Shown: positions 1-7,427 of the stretch, piece after piece
How positions within the stretch are numbered: the first letter of the stretch is position 1
How the letters are laid out: each line of letters starts with the position of its first letter
Assembly: GCA_905235165.1 (NCBI GenBank)
Contig: CAJOKK010000009.1
Coordinates: 1-28,719, forward strand
DNA: 28,719 nucleotides
Direction of reading: 5' to 3'
Source: an uncultured Atopobiaceae bacterium
GTDB lineage: Bacteria > Actinomycetota > Coriobacteriia > Coriobacteriales > Atopobiaceae
Position numbers and translations under genes: made by a program
The notes under the pieces: model-generated
Database searches by the model: none
Told to the model about the DNA's origin: nothing
The model's input: only the letters and a program-made list of their open reading frames with translations

Positions 1-377
1 GGCTCGACGAAGCCGCCGCGCGCGATGGCCAGGCCGAAGATCTCGTCGGTCACGCCAAGACCCACGCCGATGCGGTGGATGAAGGCCGTATCGGGGCTGA
101 AACGCTCGGCAAGGGCCGTGCTCATGAGCAGGTAGCGGGCATTGGTGACGATACTGCCAATGATGATTCCGAGGTAGGACGCTTGGGCCGCAATGAACAT
201 GAAGCCCGCGTACTCGCCAGCGGAGGCCACGCACAGAAGGCTCGCCATGAAGCCCTGCACGGCATTCAGCCCCGCCTCCTTCGCGGCGATGCCGAGCGAG
301 AAGGACACGGCAAGATAGCCCAAGCCGATGGGAAAGCCGTCGTGCAGGCCCTCAAGAAAGGGGTGGTCTTGTCTCAT
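1..377 (-). CDS. azlC: AzlC-family branched-chain amino-acid exporter subunit, C-terminus cut by window edge
   Basis: About 125 N-terminal residues are visible, starting at ATG 375-377 (MRQDHPFLEGLHDGFPIGLG); the rest lies left of the window. The Gly-Leu-Pro/Phe-Pro-Ile-Gly-Leu-Gly-Tyr opening, the run LAVSFSLGIAAKEAGLN, and the later stretch around SIVTNARYLLMS are typical of AzlC, the large membrane subunit of the AzlCD amino-acid exporter (azaleucine resistance in Bacillus). At least two hydrophobic segments are seen. It starts 3 bp after the stop of the ATP-grasp gene, so the two are almost certainly one transcript. Its small partner AzlD would be expected just left of the window. The substrate cannot be read from the sequence. 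Confidence 0.8.
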   Translation of the reverse strand, partial: MRQDHPFLEGLHDGFPIGLGYLAVSFSLGIAAKEAGLNAVQGFMASLLCVASAGEYAGFMFIAAQASYLGIIIGSIVTNARYLLMSTALAERFSPDTAFIHRIGVGLGVTDEIFGLAIARGGFVE

Positions 378-380
378 GGG

Positions 381-1568
381 TTACACCTGCTCCATGACAA
401 AGCGCTCAAAGGTCTGGCGCTGCTTCGCTGTGGAGAAGCGCGCAAGATACATCTGGTTGCAGAGGTCGTTCGAAAGCGCATCGGGAATGCGGCCAGTCAT
501 CATGAGCTCATTCGAGAAACGTTCGCGAATCTCCTGCTCACTATGGGCATAGGCGTGGCAATCGCGTCGTCCAACATAGCATGCGGTGTAGCGATCGCCT
601 TCGCTGGTGCGTGACTCGTCAAAGCAGACCATGTCGGCCCAAATTTGATAGACGTTCGTGGAGTGCGCATAGTTGAGCATGTCGGGTGTATACCCACCGG
701 GCGGTCGCACGTTGACCTCAAGGCCAACGTAGTCTCCGACGCTGCCCAGACTGCCCATCTCCCGGTCAAGGCGGAAGAATTCCATGTGTACGAAGCGGCT
801 GGTCAGACCAAAGGTCTTGGCAACGGAGCGCCCGAGCGAGCGAAGCTTCGGCTCGACGGTCGGGCGTGCGTAATAGGAAATGTCCAGTTGCTGCGACACA
901 ACGTCAAACATCGAAGGCGGAAACTCGCACTGGTTCTCGAAGAGCGGAGTTCCCTTGCTGTCGAGAATTGCCTCGTAACTGCAGAGAGATCCGCTGACGA
1001 ACTGCTCCAGCACATAGGGTTCGCTCAAGTCGCGCGAGAAGAACTCCCGAAGCTCCTTTGCGTCGGCGATCTTGGCGGAGCCTGCCGTGCCCACGCCAAA
1101 CTCAGGCTTGGCGAATAGGGGATAGCCCACCTCGCGGGCAAAGGCCTGTGCCTTCCTGAGCGTGCTGACGCGAATCTGGCGTGCCGATGCCACGCGGGCG
1201 TCGGCATAGAGGCGCTTCATCTCTGCCTTCGAGCGCCAGCGTGACATCTGCTCGATGTTCGCTCCGGTGGTGATGTTGAAGTCTTCGCGCAGGCGCGCGT
1301 CCTGATCGAGCCAATACTCGTTGTTCGACTCAAGCCAGTCCATCTTGCCGTACTTCCAAGAGAGGTAGGCTACCGCCTTGAATACCTGCTCGTAGTCGTT
1401 GAGGGAAGGCACCCAGTAGTATTCGGTCACGGAATCCTTGAGCTCGCGTGAGATGTTGTCGTAAGGAGTGTCGCCAATGCCGAAGACGTTGGCCCCGTTG
1501 CGGCGCAAGGCCTCACAGAAGTGCCAATAGTTCTCGGGAAACTGTGGTGATATGAAGATGACGTTCAC
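381..1568 (-). CDS. ATP-grasp ligase (carboxylate-amine/thiol ligase superfamily)
   Basis: A 395-residue protein. I chose GTG 1566-1568 because AAAGGAG sits 5 bp upstream and the product then begins MNVIFISPQFPENYW, like other N-terminal pre-ATP-grasp Rossmann domains; the open frame extends to 1649 but has no such site. The ATP-grasp core runs from about residue 110 to 320: lysine in YPLFAKPEFGVGTAG (149-163), the LEQF adenine-side strand (187-190), and a metal-binding LEVNVRPPGG near 310. Family members ligate a carboxylate to an amine through an acyl phosphate, for example dipeptide or amino-acid ligases. The gene lies 3 bp before azlC, so a product that is exported, or an amino-acid substrate shared with the exporter, is a reasonable inference. 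The specific substrate is unknown. Confidence 0.8.
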   Translation of the reverse strand: MNVIFISPQFPENYWHFCEALRRNGANVFGIGDTPYDNISRELKDSVTEYYWVPSLNDYEQVFKAVAYLSWKYGKMDWLESNNEYWLDQDARLREDFNITTGANIEQMSRWRSKAEMKRLYADARVASARQIRVSTLRKAQAFAREVGYPLFAKPEFGVGTAGSAKIADAKELREFFSRDLSEPYVLEQFVSGSLCSYEAILDSKGTPLFENQCEFPPSMFDVVSQQLDISYYARPTVEPKLRSLGRSVAKTFGLTSRFVHMEFFRLDREMGSLGSVGDYVGLEVNVRPPGGYTPDMLNYAHSTNVYQIWADMVCFDESRTSEGDRYTACYVGRRDCHAYAHSEQEIRERFSNELMMTGRIPDALSNDLCNQMYLARFSTAKQRQTFERFVMEQV

Positions 1569-1822
1569 GGGCGCTCCTTTCGCGAACTGCCATGATAGCA
1601 GCGCTACGTTTCCGGTTTGTTTGGACTTCTCTGCAGGTGAGTGGGCCACGTATACGCCACAATGGCCCGTTCAGCCGCTCTCAATCGAGTGGTTTGTCAG
1701 CTTGGGTGCGTAACGCTGCTGTTACCCTCCCGTTCGGCCGGGCGGGGGAACACTACACTAAAGTAAAGTTGACAAACGTACGGGCATGACGGCCATCGCC
1801 GTCTTACCGAAGGGAGTACGGA
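1569..1822. promoter_or_regulatory. Divergent intergenic region between the ATP-grasp gene and the ABC importer
   Basis: 254 bp with no credible gene. It must hold promoters for both flanking divergent units. A TACACT-like -10 occurs near 1754 on the plus strand and a TTGACA hexamer near 1769, but neither has a convincing partner at 16-18 bp, so no promoter is fixed. AGGGAG at 1811-1816 is the ribosome binding site of the lipoprotein gene. No riboswitch or T-box features are seen. Confidence 0.4.
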
Positions 1823-2662
1823 ATGCCTCACATGAATCGCCGACAGTTCGTTGCCACCGGCGCACTTCTTTCTGCGCCGACCTTGCTCGGCCTGTATGGA
1901 TGCGGTCAGTCAGATGGCTCCTCTGCAGCCTCGTCTGACTATGGCGAGGGATTCACCTTCAAGCAGGGTTTCGATCGTGACTTCCCGCCCTATTCCTTTA
2001 TTGGCGACGATGGCGTGACCAAGGGCTTTGACGTTGAGCTTTGCCAGGCCGTCTGCGAGCGCAATGGCTGGACCTACCAGGCAGTGCCCATCGATTGGGA
2101 CGTCAAGAACGCAGAGCTCTACGCCTTCAGCTGCGATTGCATCTGGTCGGGCTTCACCAAGTTCAAGGACAACGCCGATGCCTACCTCTGGAGTGAGCCC
2201 TACAGCAACAACTCCCAGATGATCATGGTCAAGGAGGGCTCGTCCATCAAGAAGCTCTCTGACCTTGCGGGAAAGCGCGTAGGTGTGCAGCGCGGAACGT
2301 CCGCTCAGGAAATGCTCTCGGATGACAGTGAAGAGGGGCAGGCTGAGCTCGCCGCGACCTTTGGCGTCCTTCAGGTCTATGACACCTACAACACTGCCGT
2401 CACCGACCTCAAGGCTGGCGGTATCGATGCCATTGCCATCGATATCACCATCGGTAACTACCTCATTCAGGCAGACTCGGAGCTTAAGTTCCTCGATGAG
2501 GTCTTGAGCGAAGAGGTCTACGCCATCGCCTTCCGCCTGGGAGAAGACAAGCTTCTCGCCAAGGTGTGGGAGGGTGTCATGGCCCTGGTCGAGGACGGAA
2601 CCTTCGATACGATCGGCAAGAAGTACCCGGAGATCTACGACTCCCTCACCTTGGGTAAGTAG
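1823..2662 (+). CDS. Polar amino-acid ABC transporter substrate-binding lipoprotein
   Basis: A 279-residue family 3 solute-binding protein. The N-terminus has a twin-arginine-like NRRQF followed by a hydrophobic stretch and a lipobox LYGC with Cys27, so the mature protein is probably a membrane-anchored lipoprotein. The periplasmic-binding fold starts at FTFKQGFDRDFPPYSFIGDDG (split here as FDRDFPPYSFIGD) and includes GFDVELCQAVCERNGW and the hinge region GKRVGVQRGTSAQEML, all typical of the glutamine/cystine/arginine-binding group. ATG 1823 is preferred over the in-frame ATG at 1832 because AGGGAG lies 6 bp upstream. It is followed by the permease, ATPase and racemase genes in the same direction. 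The ligand is unknown; its own gene is separated from the permease by a hairpin region, which often lets binding proteins be made in excess. Confidence 0.92.
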   Translation: MPHMNRRQFVATGALLSAPTLLGLYGCGQSDGSSAASSDYGEGFTFKQGFDRDFPPYSFIGDDGVTKGFDVELCQAVCERNGWTYQAVPIDWDVKNAELYAFSCDCIWSGFTKFKDNADAYLWSEPYSNNSQMIMVKEGSSIKKLSDLAGKRVGVQRGTSAQEMLSDDSEEGQAELAATFGVLQVYDTYNTAVTDLKAGGIDAIAIDITIGNYLIQADSELKFLDEVLSEEVYAIAFRLGEDKLLAKVWEGVMALVEDGTFDTIGKKYPEIYDSLTLGK

Positions 2663-2679
2663 GCTCTTTGTTTGATGTA

Positions 2680-2752
2680 GGTTCCCCTCGGGGTACCTTG
2701 AAGCTCTTGGGCGACCGGCCGGCGCGCAGGGTATGCACGCAAGCTGGTCGCC
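2680..2752 (+). promoter_or_regulatory. Intercistronic hairpins between binding protein and permease
   Basis: In the 123-bp gap, GGTTCCCC (2680-2687) can pair with GGGGTACC (2690-2697) with one mismatch. A second stem pairs GGCGACC (2710-2716) with GGTCGCC (2746-2752), both perfect. There is no T-run, so these are more likely RNA-stabilising or partial-termination structures than a full terminator. Confidence 0.4.
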
Positions 2753-2785
2753 ATCGTTATCAGAATCGTTTGTTAGGAATCACGA

Positions 2786-3433
2786 ATGTCATTCGACGCC
2801 ATGCTTCTCACGATGTCAGACGGCATGATCAAGACCATCCAGGTCTTTGTTCTGACGCTCCTTGGATCGCTGCCGCTCGGCATGGTCATCGCACTGCTGA
2901 AGCGTTCGCGCTTTCGCATCGTGCGTGCCGTCACGAGCGCCTTCATATCGATCCTGCGCGGAACGCCGCTCATGCTCCAACTGCTCGTGTGGTACTTCGG
3001 ACCCTACTATCTCTTTGGTGCCAACATCGGCAGCTGGCGTTTCGGTGCGCTTATCCTTGGCTTCGTGCTCAACTACGCCGCCTACTTCGCAGAGATTTAT
3101 CGTGGCGGCATCGAGTCGATTCCTGCCGGCCAGTATGAGGCTGCTGAGGTTTTGGGCTACACGCGCCCCCAGACCTTTGTGCGCATCGTGCTTCCGCAGG
3201 TGGTTAAGCAGATCATGCCCTCGGTGACCAACGAGATCATCACGCTCGTCAAAGACACTTCGCTCGCATCGACCCTGGCCTTTCAGGAGACCTTCTCCTT
3301 GGCCAAGCAGATCTCTGCGTCGCAAGTCTCCTTCGCGCCGTTTCTTATCGCCGGCGTCTTCTACTTCGTTGCGAGCTATGTGGTCGAGTTCGTGATGGGA
3401 CGCATCGAGAAGTCGATGGACTACTACAAGTAG
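2786..3433 (+). CDS. Polar amino-acid ABC transporter permease
   Basis: A 215-residue inner-membrane permease of the HisM/GlnP type. The RGTPLMLQL block near residue 53 and the cytoplasmic EAA loop (EIYRGGIESIPAGQYEAAE, about 103-121) that docks on the ATPase are both clear. About five hydrophobic segments are seen, which is usual for the family. ATG 2786 follows an AGGA site. It lies downstream of the binding protein and 48 bp before the ATPase. A single permease gene suggests a homodimeric channel. Confidence 0.93.
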   Translation: MSFDAMLLTMSDGMIKTIQVFVLTLLGSLPLGMVIALLKRSRFRIVRAVTSAFISILRGTPLMLQLLVWYFGPYYLFGANIGSWRFGALILGFVLNYAAYFAEIYRGGIESIPAGQYEAAEVLGYTRPQTFVRIVLPQVVKQIMPSVTNEIITLVKDTSLASTLAFQETFSLAKQISASQVSFAPFLIAGVFYFVASYVVEFVMGRIEKSMDYYK

Positions 3434-3481
3434 TCAACCGCAAGCACCGGGATCGACGTCAAAGAAAGGGACGCAGACTCC

Positions 3482-4255
3482 ATGATCTTAGAGATGAAGC
3501 ATATCGAGAAGAGCTTTGGGTCGCATAAGGTGCTCAAGGACATCAACCTGAGCGTCGACAGCGGCGAGGTGGTGAGCATTATCGGCCCATCTGGCTCGGG
3601 TAAGTCTACGCTGCTGCGTTGTGCCACCTTCCTCGAGACTATCGACGGCGGAGAGATCACCTACATGGGTGAGCAGGCGGCGCATACCGACGAGAAGGGC
3701 CAGGCCGTCTATGTGCCCCAGGCCGAGCTGCGTCGCTTCCGCAGCTACTGCGGCCTTGTCTTCCAGCAGTTCAACCTCTTCCCGCACTTCAGCATCCTGC
3801 AGAACGTGACGGATGCCCCCATTCACGTGCAGCATCGCGATCCCAAGGAAGCCGAGGAGAGCGCTCGCCTTCTGCTCGAGAAGATGGGCATCGCCGACAA
3901 GGCCGATGCCTACCCCTACCAGCTTTCTGGCGGCCAGCAGCAGCGTGTTGCCATCGCGCGTGCCTTGGCCATGAAGCCCGAGATTCTCTTCTTCGACGAG
4001 CCTACCTCCGCACTCGATCCCGAGCTGACGGGCGAAGTGCTCAAGGTCATTCGCCAGCTTGCCGAGGAACATACGACCATGGTGGTGGTGACGCACGAGA
4101 TGCCCTTCGCCAAGGCAGTGAGCAATCGCGTCCTGTTCATGGATGGGGGCGTTGTTGTCGAGCAGGGCGATCCGCACGAGGTCTTTGACAACCCGCAAGA
4201 AGAGCGGACCAAGCGCTTCCTGCGTGCCCTTGAGCACGACGCAGCCCTTAGATGA
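3482..4255 (+). CDS. Polar amino-acid ABC transporter ATP-binding protein
   Basis: A 257-residue ATPase of the GlnQ/HisP group. Walker A is GPSGSGKST (residues 35-43), the Q-loop is in FQQFNLFPHF, the signature LSGGQQQR begins at residue 148, Walker B is LFFDEPTSALDP near 170, and the switch histidine is in VVVTHEMPFA. ATG 3482 has AAAGGGA about 10 bp upstream, a slightly long spacing. An insert of roughly 20 residues between Walker A and the Q-loop (around AAHTDEKGQAVYVPQAE) is somewhat longer than in GlnQ. It ends 15 bp before the racemase gene, so all four genes form one operon. Confidence 0.95.
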   Translation: MILEMKHIEKSFGSHKVLKDINLSVDSGEVVSIIGPSGSGKSTLLRCATFLETIDGGEITYMGEQAAHTDEKGQAVYVPQAELRRFRSYCGLVFQQFNLFPHFSILQNVTDAPIHVQHRDPKEAEESARLLLEKMGIADKADAYPYQLSGGQQQRVAIARALAMKPEILFFDEPTSALDPELTGEVLKVIRQLAEEHTTMVVVTHEMPFAKAVSNRVLFMDGGVVVEQGDPHEVFDNPQEERTKRFLRALEHDAALR

Positions 4256-4270
4256 TCGGACGAGAAGAAC

Positions 4271-5074
4271 GTGCGCTACACCATTTGCGACCCCACGGGA
4301 AATATCACGGCCCTCGTTGAGGATGAGGTCGAGGTCAGCTGCCAGCCTGCGGTTGCATCAGAGATCATGGCCCTCAATCCCCAGGTCGAGCAGGTGGGGT
4401 TCGTACGGCTTGCTGCGGGCGTGACGGGCGAGTCGGAGCAGCCGGTCGTTTTGCGTATGGCTGGCGGGGAGTTTTGTGGCAACGCCACCATGGCCTCGGC
4501 GGCCCTATTTGCTGCGCGGGCAGATACCGAGCGAGGGAGCGTCTGGGTTCGCGTCTGTGGAACGCAAGGTCTGCTTGAGGTGCGTTTGCATGCTCAGGGG
4601 AGCTCCTCCTTCGAGGGGAGCGTTTGCATGCCGCCTGCCCGTGGCATCGATGTTGTTACCCTCAGCTTTGACGAGCTGAGCGGCAAGCTGCCTGTGGTGT
4701 CGCTTGAGGGCATCTCGCACATCATCATCGAGTCAGGCTCCTGCTTTGCGACTCTCCGCGACGACCGACCGAAGGCCGAGGCGGCCATTCGCGCCTGGTG
4801 CTCAGAGCTTGGAGCCGACGGCCTGGGGCTCATGTTCGTTGAGGGCAACGGCTCAAGCTGTCGGCTCACCCCGCTCGTATACATCCCCGGTGCCGATACG
4901 ACCTTCTGGGAGAACTCTTGCGCGAGCGGAAGCGCCGCCACGGGAATGTATCGCTGCTGGCAAGCAAGCCTGCCCGTGACCCTTGAACTCGAAGAGCCCG
5001 GCGGCATCTTGCGCGTTGAAAGCGACCTGCAGCAGGGTCAGACTTGGCTGAGCGGCCGGGTGCGCATTCTCTGA
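4271..5074 (+). CDS. DapF-fold amino-acid racemase/epimerase (PLP-independent)
   Basis: A 267-residue protein with the two-lobed diaminopimelate epimerase fold. Both catalytic cysteines are kept: Cys69 in GGEFCGNATM and Cys217 in ENSCASGSAA. The surrounding residues differ from true DapF, which has CGNGxR and TxACGTG, so another substrate is likely; histidine racemases of the CntK type are known members of this superfamily. The start is GTG 4271, 15 bp after the ATPase stop, with only a weak AGAAG site, so translation may be coupled. The position at the end of a polar amino-acid ABC operon suggests that it acts on the imported amino acid. A role in lysine or peptidoglycan synthesis is less likely because no dap neighbours are present. 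Confidence 0.82.
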   Translation: MRYTICDPTGNITALVEDEVEVSCQPAVASEIMALNPQVEQVGFVRLAAGVTGESEQPVVLRMAGGEFCGNATMASAALFAARADTERGSVWVRVCGTQGLLEVRLHAQGSSSFEGSVCMPPARGIDVVTLSFDELSGKLPVVSLEGISHIIIESGSCFATLRDDRPKAEAAIRAWCSELGADGLGLMFVEGNGSSCRLTPLVYIPGADTTFWENSCASGSAATGMYRCWQASLPVTLELEEPGGILRVESDLQQGQTWLSGRVRIL

Positions 5075-5078
5075 GAGG

Positions 5079-5291
5079 GGAGGGCGATCGGGCGATGCCC
5101 CGGGTGAGGCGGGAGGCCCTGCGCGAACATTCTGCGGCTGCGAGGAGCGCAGGCGCGGCGGGAGCGAGGACTTGTCTGAGCGAGCGCAGCGAGCGAGTTC
5201 CGCAGCTGCCGCGCCGAAGCGACGAGCGTCCTTGCCGCAGTGTTCGCACAGGGCCTCCCGCCTCCCCCGGGGCATCGCCCGATCGCCCTCC
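5079..5291. repeat. 213-bp intergenic palindromic element (interspersed repeat family)
   Basis: The outer 26 bp at 5079-5104 (starting GGAGGGCGATCGGGCG) are a perfect inverted repeat of 5266-5291. Pairing continues inward with few mismatches through GAGGCGGGAGGCCCTG and GCGAACA...CTGCGGC to about 5140 on the left and 5233 on the right. The centre carries GAGCGAGCGCAGCGAGCGAG. A 70-bp part of the left half (5108-5177) recurs at 28651-28719. It has no start codon with a ribosome site. As RNA it would form a very long hairpin and could end the importer operon. No target-site duplication is visible. Confidence 0.85.
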
Positions 5292-5364
5292 ATCCCTACT
5301 GCTGAGTTGTCGAAAGCTATCGAATCGCACGAACGCCAATGCGTTGCCAACGAAAGGAGACGCC

Positions 5365-5856
5365 ATGTCTCAGCCCGATTATCAGCTGCTCTGTGAACAG
5401 GTTCGTGCCCTGGCCGAGCAAGACGCGCATTGGCTTCCGATGCTGGCCAATGTCTCCGCCCTCATTATGGATTCGCTCGATGACCTCAATTGGGCCGGCT
5501 TCTACCTCCTTGACCCCCGTTCTTCTCAGCCCGCCCTTGTTCTCGGCCCCTTCCAGGGAAAGCTCGCGTGCGTGCATATTCCGTTTGGGCGCGGCGTGTG
5601 TGGTACCGCAGCTCAGGAAGACAAAGCGCAGCTGGTACACAACGTACACGAGTTTCCAGGCCATATTGCCTGCGATAGCGCTTCGAACTCCGAGGTAGTT
5701 GTCCCTCTCCACGCCCAGGGACGTCTTGTTGGCGTGCTTGATATCGATAGCCCCCTCATTGGGCGATTCTCGTCGGATGACCTAGCTGGACTAGAGGGAC
5801 TTTGTACGGTTATTGAGGAGTCAGTTAGCCTATCTGAGCTGGTATCCATTTGTTAA
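5365..5856 (+). CDS. msrC: Free methionine-(R)-sulfoxide reductase (GAF domain)
   Basis: A 163-residue single GAF-domain enzyme that reduces free L-methionine-(R)-sulfoxide in the cytosol. Cys69, Cys79 and Cys103 have spacings of 10 and 24, the same as Cys84, Cys94 and Cys118 of the E. coli enzyme. The contexts GRGVCGTAA and FPGHIACDSASNSEVVVPL are diagnostic. ATG 5365 has AAAGGAG at 5353-5359, 5 bp upstream; the same frame is open back to 5044, but that part is the palindromic element and is not coding. It probably protects methionine during oxidative stress in an anaerobe. It is followed after 80 bp by the esterase-fold gene. Confidence 0.95.
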   Translation: MSQPDYQLLCEQVRALAEQDAHWLPMLANVSALIMDSLDDLNWAGFYLLDPRSSQPALVLGPFQGKLACVHIPFGRGVCGTAAQEDKAQLVHNVHEFPGHIACDSASNSEVVVPLHAQGRLVGVLDIDSPLIGRFSSDDLAGLEGLCTVIEESVSLSELVSIC

Positions 5857-5936
5857 CTTGCCTTGTGCCATGCTTCGTCGTAAGGTCATACGTAGTAATG
5901 AGAATTATGTTCGGCTGCAACGAAAGGGGGCAGACC

Positions 5937-7253
5937 ATGAAGCGAGAGATTATTACCAGGCACAGTGAAGCACTCGACGAGGATATGAACGTCATCGTCT
6001 ACGGTGACGGCGGTTATCCCGTTGTGGTCTTCCAGGTGCGAGACGGCAAGTGCAATACCTTTGAGGACTTCGGCATGATCGATGCCCTGTCCGATTACAT
6101 TGACGACGGAGTGCTGCAGCTCTTCAGCGTTGATAGCATCGATGGGGAGAGCTGGTCTGACGAGCAGGGCGACAAGACCCTTCGCGCTCGTCGTCAGGAG
6201 GACTACTTCAAGTACGTCACCGACGAGCTGGTGCCGCTTGTGCATGAGGTCAATGGCACGGATCGTCGTCCGCTGGCCTTTGGTTGCGCCTTGGGTGCTA
6301 CCCAGGCGGCCCTTGCGGTCTTCCGTCGTCCCGACCTCTTCCAGGGCTGCATTGCGCTCTCCGGCATCTATGATCCCAAGTATTACTTCGGTGACTGGAT
6401 GGATAGCGTTCTCTACGACAACAGCCTGACCGCCTTCCTGCCCAACATGTCCAAGGATCATCCTTACGTCGACACGTACTCCAAGCGTCAGCTGGTGCTG
6501 TGCGTTGGCCAGGGTGCCTGGGAGGACAAGGGCGTTGAGGACCTCACCGTGATTCGCGATGCCTGCCGCGAAAAGGGCATCGACATCTGGTGCGACTTCT
6601 GGGGTGACGACGTCAACCACGACTGGCCGTGGTGGCGCAAGCAGTTCCGTTACTTCATCCCGTTCGTTCTCGAGGATCTTGAGAAGACCACGGCTGCTGA
6701 GGCTGCGGAGAAGAAGCCTGCCAAGAAGACGACCGCAAAGCGTGCGACCAAGGCGACGGCTGCCAAGGCAACCACGACCAAGGCTGCTGCCACGAAGACG
6801 GCCGAGAAGAAGACCGCGACCAAGGCTGCCGCTTCGAAGGCGGCTACGAAGGCCACCGCTACGAAGGCTGCCGCAAGCAAGACGGCGGCTGCCAAGCCCG
6901 CTGCCACCAAGGCCGCTGCCGCTAAGCCCGCTGCTGCCAAGGCAACCACGGCAAAGCCCGCTGCCGAGAAGGCCGCTCCTGCCGCTAAGGCAACCGCTGC
7001 CAAGCCCGCTGCCACCAAGGCCGCTCCTGCCGCTAAGCCCGCTGCTGCCAAGGCTACTGCGGCAAAGCCCGCTGCTGCCAAGGCAACTGCGGCAAAGCCC
7101 GCCGCCGAGAAGGCCGCTCCTGCCACCAAGGCAAGCACGACCAAGGCTGCTGCCAGCAAGACGACCGCTGCCAAGCCTGCCGCGAGCAAGGCCGCAAGCG
7201 CCAAGCCTGCTGCCAGCAAGACCACGACCGCAAAGGCTAAGGACCAGAAGTAA
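5937..7253 (+). CDS. Esterase-fold protein lacking the nucleophile, with histone-H1-like Ala/Lys/Pro tail
   Basis: A 438-residue two-part protein. Residues 1 to about 248 resemble the putative-esterase (esterase D-like) alpha/beta-hydrolase family: a strand region ending LAFGCALGATQAAL, then RRPDLFQGCIALSGIYDPKY, and a C-terminal HDWPWWRKQ with His228. The expected G-x-S-x-G elbow reads G-C-A-L-G, with Ala118 where the serine should be, so classical esterase activity is doubtful. Residues about 252-438 are almost only Ala, Lys, Thr, Pro and Ser, with units like AAKPAAAKATAAKPA, no aromatic residues and a Lys about every four residues, as in histone H1 tails and AlgP. Such tails bind nucleic acids or polyanions. 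The start ATG 5937 has AAGGGGG upstream; the frame is open to 5850 but without a site. A terminator follows. Confidence 0.8.
   Translation: MKREIITRHSEALDEDMNVIVYGDGGYPVVVFQVRDGKCNTFEDFGMIDALSDYIDDGVLQLFSVDSIDGESWSDEQGDKTLRARRQEDYFKYVTDELVPLVHEVNGTDRRPLAFGCALGATQAALAVFRRPDLFQGCIALSGIYDPKYYFGDWMDSVLYDNSLTAFLPNMSKDHPYVDTYSKRQLVLCVGQGAWEDKGVEDLTVIRDACREKGIDIWCDFWGDDVNHDWPWWRKQFRYFIPFVLEDLEKTTAAEAAEKKPAKKTTAKRATKATAAKATTTKAAATKTAEKKTATKAAASKAATKATATKAAASKTAAAKPAATKAAAAKPAAAKATTAKPAAEKAAPAAKATAAKPAATKAAPAAKPAAAKATAAKPAAAKATAAKPAAEKAAPATKASTTKAAASKTTAAKPAASKAASAKPAASKTTTAKAKDQK
6690..7250 (+). repeat. Degenerate GCC/AAG-rich coding repeat (Ala/Lys/Pro tail)
   Basis: Low-complexity DNA encoding the tail of the esterase-fold protein. 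Short units such as GCTAAGCCCGCTGCTGCC recur imperfectly with periods of 12-18 bases. Copy number is likely to vary between strains by slippage or recombination, always in multiples of three if function is kept. It also creates long false open frames on the other strand. Confidence 0.8.
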
Positions 7254-7285
7254 CTTGTCCTGCTCCACATAAAGGCGTGTGATGG

Positions 7286-7322
7286 GCGAGCCCCGCATCG
7301 GATGGTGCGGGGCTCGCTTTTT
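7286..7322 (+). terminator. Rho-independent terminator
   Basis: GCGAGCCCCGCA (7286-7297) pairs perfectly with TGCGGGGCTCGC (7306-7317) around an 8-base loop, followed by five T. It ends the msrC/esterase-fold unit 32 bp after the stop codon. Confidence 0.93.
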
Positions 7323-7368
7323 CTCCCTCTCCCCGATATTGTGGCTTCGGCGGTCGATTGCTTCCGAT

Positions 7369-7395
7369 GTAGCGTGATAAATTGTCGTACGCTAC
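7369..7395 (+). promoter_or_regulatory. Candidate extended -10 promoter inside an inverted repeat
   Basis: TGATAAATT (TAAATT at 7378-7383) fits an extended -10 box. It lies in the loop of a perfect 7-bp inverted repeat, GTAGCGT (7369-7375) and ACGCTAC (7389-7395), which could be an operator for the lipase-like gene starting 33 bp downstream. No good -35 box is seen. Confidence 0.35.
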
Positions 7396-7427
7396 TCCCA
7401 TTGTGTTTCGTATGGAAGGGGATGGCC

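Noticed and set aside
1750..1800. Full sigma-70 promoter for the ABC importer
   Set aside because: TTGACA near 1769 has no acceptable -10 box 16-18 bp downstream, and TACACT near 1754 has no -35 box.
5044..5364. N-terminal extension of msrC
   Set aside because: This in-frame stretch is the palindromic element and lacks a start with a ribosome site; the real start at 5365 has AAAGGAG and the usual family N-terminus.
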